NCBI GenBank assembly: GCA_032622095.1
Contig: CP136061.1
Coordinates: 189,292,369-189,356,368, forward strand
Source of the DNA: Siphonodentalium dalli
Lineage: Eukaryota; Mollusca; Scaphopoda; Gadilida; Siphonodentaliidae
Direction: 5' to 3'
Length of the DNA: 64,000 nucleotides
Under the pieces are notes generated by a model. It did not search any database. It was not told the origin of the DNA and saw only the letters and a program-made list of their open reading frames with translations. Of this stretch, positions 11,320 to 22,559 are shown piece after piece; the stretch's first letter is position 1, and every line of letters starts with the position of its first letter. The translations under genes and the position numbers were made by a program.

Positions 11320-12410
11320 GACACTTCCCTAATTCCACTTGCACTCCCTGTTATACTCCAATCAAAACACTGCAAAATTATGTTTAAAGAATTTATTTTA
11401 GTCTTAATGTGTGCGCACTGCTGGAGCTGGAGCTTCTATCTGACCACATATAAAATTGAAAAGGACCCAACAAGAAGTGCATTATTTTAAATACTGAAGA
11501 CCTGTTATATACCGAACGAAATGGTGTGAATATCTCTATGCACTATATGATATATGTGGTAGTGAATATCTTATCATGAAGGTCAACCAGATCGAAAGGT
11601 CACAGAGTACAAATTTAAAAGCCGATTTCCATAACCTGTACAGATAGTCCAGAAGATATTGGTCGATTTTTGCACGCATAAATCAAGTTGACACCGCCCA
11701 TATTATGCATTAGTGTATTTTCTAACTGTTTTCCGGATGCTAACAAGAAACAAGTGGCGGCATATTCTCCAGACAAGATGGCGTCTGTCATGGTGGTAAT
11801 TTTGCTTGATATGCACTAGGCCAGTAGGCCCAGTATAGTACAGAAACTTTCTAGGCGGTCGTGCTTTCCACGCGACTCGCAAGTGTTATACACCACCAGC
11901 CAAATTCCGACATAGAGGTCCAATATAGCGACCAAGATGGCGGTGGAAATTGTTTGTAAACTTTAAACATTTCACCGCACATCGTTACTCCTTATTGGAA
12001 AAAAATGATAACTAATTGTTACAGACTTGTCAGATAGCAAAATAATTAGCACACACAGCATGACGATCATATGCAGGATAATACGTACACCAGTACGTTT
12101 TAATAGAACATTAATAATTTGAAAAACTTTTCAATACTACCACAACAATTGGATGTCACATAAATTGTTCAAATTCCCTCACAGTCTCCAATAACAACAC
12201 ACAGCGAGCGCATGCGCACAATCGATCTGAAGTCACGTAGGCGTTTCGTTCATCAACAAATAACTGAAGTGTCCACATCGTTTATTTTATGATTTATGGT
12301 TTATGATCACCGAAATATTCAAGTAAACAGAATGGCGAAATGTACTGATTCCTACTGGAGACAATGGTATATATCACGTTCCTGGGGGTTCGAACTGGGG
12401 GGTGAGACCA
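11320..12410. other. No gene recognised
   Basis: AT-rich sequence with two CAAGATGGCG-type motifs (about 11774 and 11932) like those in the repeats at 18.2 and 31 kb. There is one isolated GCGCATGCGC near 12208. No coding or RNA signal is seen. Confidence 0.4.
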
Positions 12411-12505
12411 TAAAATTTCCAACTACATAGGATTTGGTGTAATAAAATTTCCGATTACATATGATTTGGTCTAATCAAATTTCCAACTATATAGGATTTG
12501 GTTTT
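12411..12505. repeat. 32-bp minisatellite, 3 copies
   Basis: Three imperfect copies of a 32-bp unit (AAAATTTCCAACTACATAGG then ATTTGGTGTAAT) sit side by side. The copies differ by several substitutions. Confidence 0.75.
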
Positions 12506-13352
12506 GAGTAATGGTAAATTCCAATATTGGCTTAATGGCTCAAACATTTAGGTTTCTATGTTCTTTTTAAGAGCGTGGACTGTGTAAATAAATATACTAG
12601 TAACAAGAATGACATATAGTATTGATCCATGTGTTATGTATTGAGTACATTGTGCGTGCAGTACATGTACATTATGCAAGATATTAATCAGAATATGGTT
12701 GAGGAACGAATACGAGTTACATGTATTGAAATTCCAAGGAGTCACAAGTTATAACTCACTCAATGGTAACAATTATGAATGCTGTGTGATTATTATAAGT
12801 TTAAAGCTGTCCTCAGAAAGATATAGAGGTTTGACATTACTAATGGATTAGTGACCACGAAGCTGTGGTTGGTAAAACATACCAGTCTGAACTTGAAGGA
12901 AATGCTTTGCCTTCAATTTCATATATGTGTTCAGGTAATGAGCATTACTGGAATGTATTTACTCAAATGACTGTGTATTAATTAACTTGTAACATTGACA
13001 TTACATTGCTACGTACCTTGCATGACAAATTCCAAAAACTGATTAATATACTGCTATGAGAGGAGCTTAATGTATAAGTGCAATGTCCGCTTGAACATTT
13101 AAAATAATAATTTAAAAAAAACAAACATAGAATCCTGGAGAGTGGCGAAGCACACGCGCGATTGATTTCATTAGTTTATGCCATAACACAATTTGTCTAG
13201 CAACAAAATGATTTCTGGAAAAGATTTGGATTCCATGGTATAAAATGTTTTGTTAAGTTGAAATACAGAACCCTGAAATATCTTTAAACCACGGCCTGAC
13301 ATTTCTCAAGACTTAGATGGCACTTAGATTAATTATTGACCTTATGTTTGTA
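12506..13352. other. AT-rich spacer, no gene recognised
   Basis: No motif-bearing open frame, repeat or RNA structure was identified before the transposon boundary at 13353. Confidence 0.4.
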
Positions 13353-13599
13353 TTAAAGGCCCACTTAATTTTCTGGTCACCGATTTTTTTTATTACACTC
13401 CTATGTGCGGTTTCCATTGAAAACGTCGTTAATTAAAAATGGTAATGTCACTAGTGAATTATGTCATTTCTCGTGACGTCATTGCCGTTACGTTGCTTAC
13501 TGGTCTAGACTTAATTTTTGATGGTTGATCTTTCTCCACATCGAGACTTTCATGCATTAATTCTTGGTGTTTTAATCATATTTGGCGAACCAAATTGAT

Positions 13600-15673
13600 A
13601 TGGCAAGCCGTTTTCACATTTTCGATTTATTTGGACTTAAGTCCAAATGAATTGGACTTAAGTCCAAATCAATAGTCCAATTATTTTAACTTAAGTCCAA
13701 ATCATTTGGACTTAAGTCCAATTATTTGGACTTAAGTCCAAATAATTGGACTTAAGTCCAAATGATTTGGACTTAAGTCCAATTAGTGAATTGATTTGGA
13801 CTTAAGTCCAATTCATTTTGAATTAAGTCCAATTCATCTGGTTTAAACGATAGTCCCCTTCTTTGTAATGGTATATTCCTGCAAGTCTTGATTGACAGTC
13901 AAACTCCATACAATTGCGTCCCTTTTGCCACGTGGCTTGTTTTCGGCATCATTGAAAATGGTTCGAACCCGAATTGGCATCTTAATAAATGCTAACTGCA
14001 TGCATGAATGAAGTAAAATTAATTCACGATTTGATTCAATTGTTATTTGACAGCATGTAGGCTACATGCAGTTTCGTTTATTGTGTTTACTTACTTACAC
14101 TTATTTTTTAATTTGCTCGGTTCTCAAACTCAATGTTATAAGGGTGTACTCGAAAGTCGAATTCTGCCCACAAAAAAATTGATCAGATACTAGAGTGACT
14201 CCCCTTCTATTGATATTGTAATGTATTGTAATTATGTGGTATATGTAGTGAATCATATCATAGCATGGTGTGATTTCTAATAAAATCTCATGATTCGCGT
14301 AAAGTTCTAAATTAAAAAACTGAATTGTACGAGTATATTTAGAAATCATGTGGATTTGGTTGTTTATGAATGAAAGTCTGAACTTGAAGTTGAGCAGTAG
14401 GACTAGCACCGATATCGGTAGTGCAAATTCACCAGCTCACGGAAGGAAGAATATCGTATATTTTATGGTACAAACTTCCAGTTGCTTAATCAAGTTACAG
14501 ACTTCACAAACTGAACATTAAACAATTCTATTTGACTGCTTGTTGGGGCGCATCATTTGATCTTTTAGAAAGACGTCGCCGCCGATTGCACGAAATACGT
14601 TGTGTATGTTGACGTTTCTAAGGACGCTGTCGCTAACAACGGAAACCAGCTGTGTGCATTCTAATGGTGCTGCATAACGTGGTTACCATCCAGTGACGTC
14701 ACTCACGAACTGCTGGAGGTCAAGTTGTGCCCGTATAACGCCATTTGATTAACCTAAATCTGTCAAGGGGCTGAGAAATGGGATGAGTTCCCTATTTGAA
14801 CCCATCTGGACAGTGACCATTTTTGGATCGGGTGTATGTGGCCACCCAACAATTAACACCCTTTGTTTCACATAAATATACATATTTTCGAATAAGGAAT
14901 GGAAGTCACCTTCGTGCCATGATTGGGGAAGGGAGGGGAGGGTCTCTGAAACTGATAGTGATACAAATATGTTTAGCGCTAGTTTCCAACAAATTCATAC
15001 GTACGTTCTTCATCAATGATACGATTAATCAAAGTAATTGGTTCTCAGTCTTAAATAGATATGCTACGTACGCCCCTGTAAGTAGGGAAAGGACCATGCA
15101 TACCCATGTGTCAAAAATAAATACATTTATGGCATGTCCAGATAGGTCATCTAGTTCCTACTTAGCATTTGGACTTAAGTGTAAAGTGTAAATACTGATA
15201 TTTTCATCTATTTGGACTTAAGTCCAATTCCTCGCCGAATTCACAATTATGTGGTATTTGGACTTAAGTTCAATTCGCTATTTGGACTTAAATCCAATTA
15301 TTCATTCATTTCTGACATGACTGAAGTATATGGCCATTATCCCACAACTCCACCCTATGAGCAAAACCAGACCTGCTTAATATCTGATGGGGGTGTTTCT
15401 TATACAGTTGAATTGGACTTAAGCCCAAATGAATTGTACTTAAGTCCAAATACCACATAATTGTGAATTCGGCGAGGAATTGGACTTAAGTCCAAATAGA
15501 TGCAAATATCAGTATTTACACTTAAGTGTAATTCATTTGGACTTAAGTCCAATTCCTCGCCGAATTCACAATTATGTGGTATTTGGACTTAAGTCAAATT
15601 CGCTATTTGGACTTAAGTCCAAATATTTGGACTTGAGTCCAAATAAATCGAAAATGTGAAAACGGCTTGCCAT
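13600..15673. mobile_element. 2.07-kb element with 8-bp target duplication and palindrome clusters
   Basis: Direct repeats AAATTGAT at 13592-13599 and 15674-15681 flank a segment whose two ends are inverted repeats of about 49 bp. They start ATGGCAAGCCGTTTTCACAT and run through TTCGATTTATTTGGACTTAA. An 8-bp duplication fits hAT or P superfamily transposons. Inside each end lies a cluster of the 16-bp palindrome TTGGACTTAAGTCCAA: seven exact copies at 13629-13835, and four exact plus about seven degenerate copies at 15171-15645. The interior (13850-15165) has only short frames without transposase motifs, so this copy is non-autonomous. The insertion lies inside the TTAA element and is therefore younger than it. 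Confidence 0.82.
15165..15610. repeat. Internal inverted and direct repeats of the 2.07-kb element
   Basis: A block of about 80 bp, in which TTGGACTTAAGTCCAA is followed by CCTCGCCGAATTCACAATTA, occurs at about 15213-15290 (+), 15440-15485 (-) and 15540-15610 (+). The pair at 15165-15260 and 15455-15540 forms a long inverted repeat. This makes the right subterminal region more complex than the left. Confidence 0.75.
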
Positions 15674-16767
15674 AAATTGATGCAGAAGTGTATTAAATAG
15701 AGTAATCAATTATTTCCGAGAATTACGTTATGTAATTCACTCGAGGCGAGATACTTTTAGGTAAGAAACTCGTGCGGTAACGCGAACTCGTTTTTTACCG
15801 ACGTCTCTCGGACCCAATTGATCGATCTCTATATAGTACCATGATATACGGTTTTAATAAAATCTTTTTTCATAAATACTATAATTCTGTGTCTCAGAAT
15901 ATGTCCATAAAGAAAAACAGCTGAAATCATAGAAAGATTTCCCCCGTTATGAATGCAACATAATTCATATTAAAAATGTGTTTTCAATGGAAGGGGAATA
16001 GCTCGATTTATATCTTAAGATGTAGAGTTATTCCCCTTCCTTTAAAAATAATTAAACTTTAGCACAAAACACAAGTCGGTATTTCAACCAAAACAACATG
16101 TTCACAGTTTATTCGACCGAATAAGTTGATAATACAATGTCTTGGGGCTTCCTCTTTCAAATGTTATATAATATGGCATATATTTTATATAAAATGATCT
16201 GGGGGTTCGAAAATTAAGTGGGCCTTTAATATCTAAATGATATTGTTATATCATTTTAAATGGGTCATTATAAATTGTGAACGTTATTTTTATTCCAATG
16301 TATAAATTACCATTTTGAAATAAATATGCACATTGGGAGAAAGATATTTGCAAGATGTGATATTTACTGTTCATTTCTTTCAAATAATTCTAAGATTTTG
16401 ATGTGAAACTATTAACTAATTTGATAATAAAATAACATAATGATATCGGCTATGACCTAATTAAATCATGTGGTTCGCATTATACATGTATGTCACCAAT
16501 AGAAAGAAGTCTCGGCGACAACCTGAAATAAAAAATTTCTGTGACGATGGAAACTCTGGCAACAGAGGAAACCAGTCATTCGTTACTAATATAACAATTC
16601 AGAAGAATTAAAGTTGATTCAATGGAAACAACTAGAAACAATCGTGGACAGTGGTTACACTATATTTTCATATTTAAAATAAATATTTCTGCTGTGACGA
16701 TAGAAAGCTGGAAAAGAGGAAACAAGACTTTCCCTATACTGACAGTTTATTATCCATCTGCAATCAC

Positions 16768-17100
16768 ATCGGGAATTTAGCAACATTTTATGGGGTCAGT
16801 TTTTGAATCGGAGGCTACTCCCGTCTTCTACTTATGCCCAATTTGTGGCCGGGTATAATGGGCTAGCCGGGTACTTTTTTGACAGTGATTTGCCCCGAAA
16901 GTGTGGCTATGGAAGAATTCACCCAAAAGGGTCCTTAAGTGGAATAGATCTCTCACAATCGGGAATTTAGTTTTTGAATCGGAGGCTACTCCCGTGTTCT
17001 ACTTACACCCAATTTGTGGCCGGCGATAATGGGCTAGCCGGGTACTTTTTTGACAGTGATTTGCCACTAGTATGGCTATGGAGGAATTCGCCACAAGTGG
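16768..17100. repeat. Tandem duplication, about 185-bp unit, 2 copies
   Basis: The segment starting ATCGGGAATTTAG and containing TTTTGAATCGGAGGCTACTC, CCCAATTTGTGGCCGG and GGGCTAGCCGGGTAC appears at 16768 and again from 16957, with several substitutions. The first copy has a short extra stretch (CAACATTTTATGGGGTCAG). Its origin is unknown. Confidence 0.85.
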
Positions 17101-17154
17101 CACACTATTATAGATGATATATAAATATGACTATCAGTATGTTTTTATAACTAT

Positions 17155-17200
17155 GTCAATAATGCGTGAATGCATATATTTATATATCTTCACGCATATG
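17155..17200. repeat. Short hairpin
   Basis: ATGCGTGAA and TTCACGCAT flank an AT-rich loop of about 20 bases, forming a small inverted repeat. Confidence 0.6.
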
Positions 17201-17410
17201 TGGATGTCCAGGGATCTGGTCTAGGTAAGGGAGGTAAATTATACCTTTGATTTGATGTATAAAACAAGTTGAGCTGAAAATTCAGCATTGAAAGAATAGA
17301 TGTAATATATTGAATTAAAGTGCACTCCTTTCAGATATGCTTGAAATTAGATGGAAAATATCAATTACCTTGTAACTAATACGAATATGACATTTTAAGC
17401 ACGAAAATAA

Positions 17411-17757
17411 TTCATTCTGTATGTAATGTATGTAACATTCATAAGATTCATTTTGTATGTAATGTATGTAACATTCATAAAATTCATTCTGTATGTAATG
17501 TATGTAACATTCATAAGATTCATTATGTATGTAATGCATGTAACATTCATAAGATTCATTATGTATGTAATGTATGTAACATTAATTCTGTATGTAATGT
17601 ATGTAACATTCATAAGATTCATTCTGTATGTAATGTATGTAACATTCATAAGATTCATTATGTATGTAATGTATGTAACATTCATAAGATTCATTCTGTA
17701 TGTAATGTATGTAACATTCATAATATTCATTCTGTATGTAATGTATGTAACATTCAT
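17411..17757. repeat. 36-bp minisatellite, about 10 copies
   Basis: The unit GATTCATTCTGTATGTAATG-TATGTAACATTCATAA is repeated about ten times with single-base changes and one shortened copy near 17580. Because 36 is divisible by three, open frames of 100-120 codons exist on both strands (for example a repeated YECYIHYIQNES). They have no start context and no complex composition, so I do not call them genes. Confidence 0.95.
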
Positions 17758-17824
17758 ACATGCCCATATTTGATATTTGTAACAGTTTAAAACATATTAT
17801 AAGAATGTATAACTGCAACAAAAC

Positions 17825-17891
17825 AAAAATTTACCCCACCCAAATAATACTTCTATAGGATTAAGTATTATTGGGTTTGGGGTCAATTTTT
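17825..17891. repeat. Inverted repeat, 28-bp arms, shared with the 41-kb element
   Basis: Arms 17825-17852 and 17863-17891 are imperfect reverse complements around CTATAGGATT. The arm AAGTATTATTGGGTGGGGT-(C)AATTTTT also occurs at about 41045-41072, and a related version starts at 41641, so it belongs to a dispersed family. Confidence 0.7.
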
Positions 17892-18017
17892 GACCTGTGA
17901 CTTCAACATGTGAAGAAATAATAGAGCGAATGACATCAAAATATGTCAATTGAGCCACTTTTTCAGCTGGAAAATAATCATAATTTGTATATTGTGTGCT
18001 ATATAAGCTGCGTGTAC

Positions 18018-18542
18018 CAGGGGAGGGGGAATAAATGTTTCCGGGCACGTATGCCGGGGTGGATGGGTGGTCGATGGGACCAACAAATCTTTTTTCCCGC
18101 AACTCAAAAAAAGTTTCATGCAAGTTTTTTTGACTGTTTTTGCACTGAGTTTGGCTTAAAACACATTAGAATAAGATATAGTGTAATTCTAACTGCTAAA
18201 CTGACTGCAGGCAGTTATCGTGTCGTATTTTGTTGCAAATTTTGAAATCCAAGATGGCCGCTGGCAGCCATGTTTTTTTGGCCGAATGACCCCAAAATGG
18301 CTCGTTCCTATTTACATGTCAATGTTAACATCCATGACAAATAGTATGCACATAAATTCATATTCAGCTGTTTACAGTGAATTTCCCCCCGCAAATCTCT
18401 GTTTTAGTGTTAAAAGGGGGGTGGGTGTCCATAAATGGTCGGAAAAAAATTTGGACGCGGGGGTCGAAACTACAAAACAAGGGTCGAAAGTACAAAATCA
18501 GCATACGTGCCTGAACAAAATTTCCGACCCCCCCCCCCCCTG
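18018..18542. mobile_element. CAGGGG-ended MITE (hAT-like), copy 1
   Basis: CGTGTAC at 18011-18017 is repeated at 18543-18549 (8 bp, GCGTGTAC, if the final G is counted). The element between starts CAGGGGAGGGGG and ends in a C run plus TG, so its ends are CAGGG-type inverted repeats. The middle carries AAATCCAAGATGGCCGCTGG and a paired TGGCAGCCATG, which is one unit of the tandem repeat found at 30.8-32.3 kb. No transposase is encoded. A second copy in the opposite orientation lies at 47257-47745. CAGGG ends suggest hAT; the 7-8 bp duplication is compatible but slightly short. Confidence 0.8.
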
Positions 18543-18549
18543 CGTGTAC

Positions 18550-19920
18550 CAGGCTTTTTGATTGAATCCGGTTATACCGGTTAAATGGGGCATATGAAGC
18601 CCCATTATACCAGTTAGTAGTGGGGCCACTATATATCCCGCGTACCGCCTGAAAATGTACGGGGGGGGGGGGGTGACACCTTCTATTATCGACTGTTCTG
18701 CTATTTTTCATAGAACATGAAAACTCGTTTTTGTAAAAGCTAGATATCAACTAGTTGTCTGTATTAGTCCTTTCTATACGGAATGGATTCTTACAGTATA
18801 ATTATAAAAGTATACATTGGAACGGTCTATTATTCATTTTGAGGGGCGTGCGTGTATTCAAAAGCAGACGACAGAACAACAAATAATGCAAGGGCAGAAT
18901 GAATCATATTCATTGGTGGGAAATTTTTAGATAATAAGTTCATCAAACGACCTATTGAACTTATTTATCTGAACTTTCTCAAGGGAACTAATCGCCAATG
19001 CCCATTGAGTATACGGAGCTGATTTATAATGACATATTTTGCGCGTATTTTAGTGACTCGATCGGGGGGCGGTAGTAAAAAAAATTGCGGGGACCCACAG
19101 TGCACCCCAAAAACTCCCAATTTTTTTACACCCACCTCCCAAATTTCAATAAATTTAGTCTAAAACTGTATAAAACTCTACTTATATCACTCGTATGACT
19201 GCATGGGGATGATCTCACTTGGTTCAAATAACAGTTTAACCTGTTTCAGAAGCTGTTTTAATTGAAAAACAAATGTTGTATAAATTGCTGATCAGCTGTA
19301 AACCTAGGTATTGTGCAGGATACACACAATTCCAAACATTCTAACTATTTCCTGATTATTCTATCAACCAGCCCATTATCTAACATATTCCATACCACTT
19401 ATGTTAGTCTGCTGGAGCAACTTCTATTATACTAAACTAGCTGAAACAGGCTCCCTATATTCAGCATCTGAGAGACATGTGGCCCCCTTTGTGGGACTTC
19501 GCGCACATTTTGGTCTTTATAGACAGAGCCTTTATTTAGCGGCAGCCCCTTTGTGCGCTTCAAGCACATTTTTTATCGTTGAAACATTTTGATTTATATA
19601 TTGTTTTAAATTAATATTTTTTAGATTGAACTCCTTGCTCAATTTAAAAAAAACATTTTTTTTTTTTTTTTTTAATTCAAAATTTTAAAAAACTAACACC
19701 ATTATAACATCCGCCAGGGTACCCCCGAGTCACCACACCAAATTTGATTGAACTCGGTCCAGGGGTCTGAGAGAAAAATCCGGACAGATCCTATTCGTTT
19801 ATATATAGATGACAAGCAGTCTCAGCACTATACCAAACTTGGATACTTTAGGTCTTGTGAGAGATCATCTGAGTTGATAGACATGCAAATAATTCACTGA
19901 TTGGCTTGATGCACTGATGA
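18550..19920. other. No gene recognised; short hairpins and a dispersed repeat fragment
   Basis: It contains a hairpin (ATGGGGC...GCCCCAT, about 18584-18606) and a G run at 18660. At 19435-19575 there is a stretch (CTAGCTGAAACAGGCTC, TATTCAGC, GTGGCCC) shared with 43340-43440. Short open frames here have no motifs. Confidence 0.5.
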
Positions 19921-21059
19921 CCACAGGTATTAGGCACAAATTTTTTTTTTAATTTAATAAAAATCTCGGAAAGGTATCTATCTCATTTTTGATAGAGGTC
20001 AGCATTTTTCTCTACAAAAGCAACATTTTATTTTTTATTGATCTGTAATTGCAGTACTATGTTACGAAATAATCATAGTTTTCAAAAGAGTTTGGTTCAC
20101 CGTCGTATTTGAGATTAGTGAACATAGAAAAACATTTAAAGTTGATAAATCAAATTTATTTGGTTGGTACCCGAAACGTCCGTCCAATGAAATATAAAAA
20201 CATCAAACAATCCAACCCCTAAATCACCGAATCTATACTCTAATAATCAAACTAAATAGCCCTATTGTCAAACAGACGTTGTTTCACGAAGGACAGCTAA
20301 TTTGGGTGTGGTACTCAACGATTTTTGTCTTTTTTCCCCGTCAGTTTTACATGATTCTTTTCGCGGGAGGCCATTTTGAAAGTGCGAAACAAATTCGAGA
20401 AACGCTGCAGTAAATGACTCCAAAATAAAATAATTTTACATCGATAAAAAAAATGTTTTATCTAATTCCTTATCTAGTGGGTATTATATATCCACCGCAT
20501 GATTTTTGTCATTAAGAATGCCGGATATCAATTAAAAGAGAGATATTAAAATTAATTTAATAAAGTTCAAGTTCGTTTCGCTTTCAGTTTTGCAAAATGG
20601 CCTCCCGCGAAAAGAAATCTGTAAAACTGACGAAAAGAAAGGACATAAATCGCTATTAAACTCGATGTATGTTGAGTACCACTCACTTCATGAAACAACG
20701 TCTGTTTGACAATAGGGCTATTTAGTTTGATGATAATAGTATACATAGATTTCGGTGATTTAGGGGTTGGATTATTTGATTTTTTTATTTTTCATTGGAC
20801 GGACGTTTCGGGTACCAACAAATAAATTTCATTGACAACTTCGAATGATTTGCTATGCTCACTTGTTTAAAGTACGACGGAAAGCTAAACTTTAACAAAA
20901 AATATGATTACTTGGGCACATAATGCTAGAATTCCAGATCAATTTGATAAAAAAAATTGCATTTGTGAGGATGATTTTTGAACTCCTATTTTCACTATCA
21001 GCCTTGATACTTACCTTTATATATTTTTATTCATTTTTTTGTGTGCCTAATACCTGTGG
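19921..21059. mobile_element. 1.14-kb foldback element
   Basis: The ends are CCACAGGTATTAGGCACA and its reverse complement. The arms continue inwards with decreasing and then increasing identity. The best-conserved part pairs about 20160-20400 with 20580-20830 (GGTACCCGAAACGTCCGTCC, CAAACAGACGTTGTTTCA, CGCGGGAGGCCATTTTG and their complements). The loop is about 180 bp. I see no clear target duplication and no coding sequence, so the superfamily is not assigned. Confidence 0.75.
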
Positions 21060-21580
21060 TTTAGATTGGCAATAACTGTACTCGTCGTCGTGAATCATGA
21101 GCTTCTCGCGAAATAAGATCGCTGTTCACAACGAAAAGGCATCCCTGGCTGAAGACGACACAAAACCTCGCAGTTATCGTCAAGCTGGAAGTACACAATG
21201 AAATGAACCCAGTCGCCAAACAAATTATCTGTTTGAGTAGCGAAACGTCTCATCATGGTGCACATCGTGTCGACTTTGGTTATATTTGGTAGGACCAAAT
21301 CAGACGTGATGCCCATTAGAGCACATCAACCGTTTGTCACATTTCATAAATCCAAAGAGGTGATTGGCATGTGCACAGAGTCAGTATTTCGTGGGAGAAT
21401 CTGGGGTATGGTCGCCGGTACTAGGTTTAATGGTCTCCCAGCGTCAAACATGGCTCATGTATTTGACACAAGTATCATTTGTATCTCATATTTATAATGT
21501 TCATGTTTGTTGTGAAAGTCATGCTTTTCTTTAAGTGTGCATGTATATATACACGGCACCCAATTAGCTGCTAATCCGAC

Positions 21581-22332
21581 TTAAGGTCAATCCACACCGG
21601 ACGCGAGCGCGCGATTATAACGGCCGTTTCTGTCGTCCGTAGCAGTTCAAATCGCGCGATTTTTATATTCACACCGCAAGCGACTGAATCGTCGATTTCT
21701 CGCTTTGTGGCAAACCAGCAGGATAATTGGGTCGCTGTCAAATAGTATATTTATACGGTCGTATTCCTCCTATTTGAAGACGACACATTGATTCGTCGTC
21801 GCGATAACAAAGGTGGCGAAGGATTTAGCGACATGCTGATAACTGAAGTGCAAGGATAAATGAGAATAGCAAATGAGGATAAATGAGTAATAACAGGATC
21901 GTCTGGTTAATTTTTGGTCCCAATCCATTCCAAGCTTGTGAAATCACTTTGCCCACAATTTGCATCCCCCCGATGAAAAGCACTCACAAACTGGAATTAT
22001 AGAATGAAATTCAATTAGACGCAATTGCTATGAGAATTTAGGAAGCCCGTACACCATTCCATTTACATACTATATTTGACAATTAAATTAGTTTGAAAAA
22101 CTCTTACATGTATATGTTTAGCAAATTCTGATTAAATTGTCCATATACATTGTATTTGTGACCTTCTGTAAATGAAGCACGCAAACGATTATCTACCCAA
22201 ACCATCGCGCGCGACGATGCGACCCAGTCGCTATCGGTGTGAATATAGAAATCGCGCGCTCAGAACCGTTACGGGCGACAGAAAACGGCCGTAAAAATCG
22301 CGCGCTCGCGCCCGGTGTGGATTGACCCTTAA
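21581..22332. mobile_element. TTAA-bounded MITE with GC-rich termini
   Basis: TTAAGGTCAATCCACACCGG at the left pairs with a right end whose complement is TTAAGGGTCAATCCACACCG. The TIRs continue through GCGAGCGCGCGATT for about 37 bp. A second inner pair (AAATCGCGCGATTTTTATATTCACACCG... versus CGGTGTGAATATAGAAATCGCGCG) extends the arms with a different spacing. The flanking TTAA suggests Kolobok or piggyBac-type mobilisation. Its CpG-rich ends contrast with an AT-rich interior, and it has no transposase. Confidence 0.8.
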
Positions 22333-22386
22333 TCGCAATTTGTTTAAAGTTAAAGTGTGTTTATTGACGAGAGCAAGCATTTCTAA

Positions 22387-22545
22387 CAGCTCTAGATCTC
22401 CTGAATCAAATCCCGAAGACGTTGTATAGAACACACGAAACTTGTACAGGGACGTGCGTGCGACAGGAATTGCTCGGTGTGTCTCCCCCCCCCCCGAACT
22501 TTGGTACATTTCCTACAGTTGGAAATTTCATGCCTGACACAACAT
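22387..22545 (+). repeat. Dispersed repeat, copy A
   Basis: The segment (CTCCTGAATCAAATCCCGAAG, ACACGAAACTTGTACAGGGACG, a C run, TTTGGTACATTTCC, CATGCCTGACACAACATTGG) is matched in inverse orientation and the same order at 28745-28905. The family is unknown; the two copies are clearly diverged. Confidence 0.7.
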
Positions 22546-22559
22546 TGGACAGTAATTTG

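Larger units (their letters stand above)
13353..16229. mobile_element. TTAA-bounded DNA transposon, AGGCCCACTTAA termini (Kolobok/piggyBac-like)
   Basis: The left end reads TTAA-AGGCCCACTTAATTTTC and the right end is its reverse complement ending TTAA. This gives terminal inverted repeats of about 16 bp with a TTAA duplication. Removing the nested element and its duplicated target (13600-15681) leaves about 800 bp without a transposase, so it is a non-autonomous element. TTAA use points to Kolobok or piggyBac. Its right half is shared, inverted, with the copy at 5179-6660. The flank 15700-16200 contains an inner inverted pair (AGGGGAATAGCTC versus GAGTTATTCCCCTTCC, about 15990-16040). Confidence 0.72.

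Noticed and set aside
13629-13835. Rho-independent terminators or operator arrays suggested by the repeated palindromes
   Set aside because: The context is a eukaryotic transposon; the palindromes have no T-tract and are clustered only inside the element ends.
17315-17821. Open frames of 74-120 codons on both strands
   Set aside because: They come from a 36-bp minisatellite (divisible by three) that stays open on both strands by composition.
18525-18680. G and C homopolymer runs as G-quadruplex regulatory elements
   Set aside because: The long run at 18530 is simply the CAGGGG MITE terminus, and the others (22490, 23300, 29143, 40768) are single runs without the four-tract pattern.
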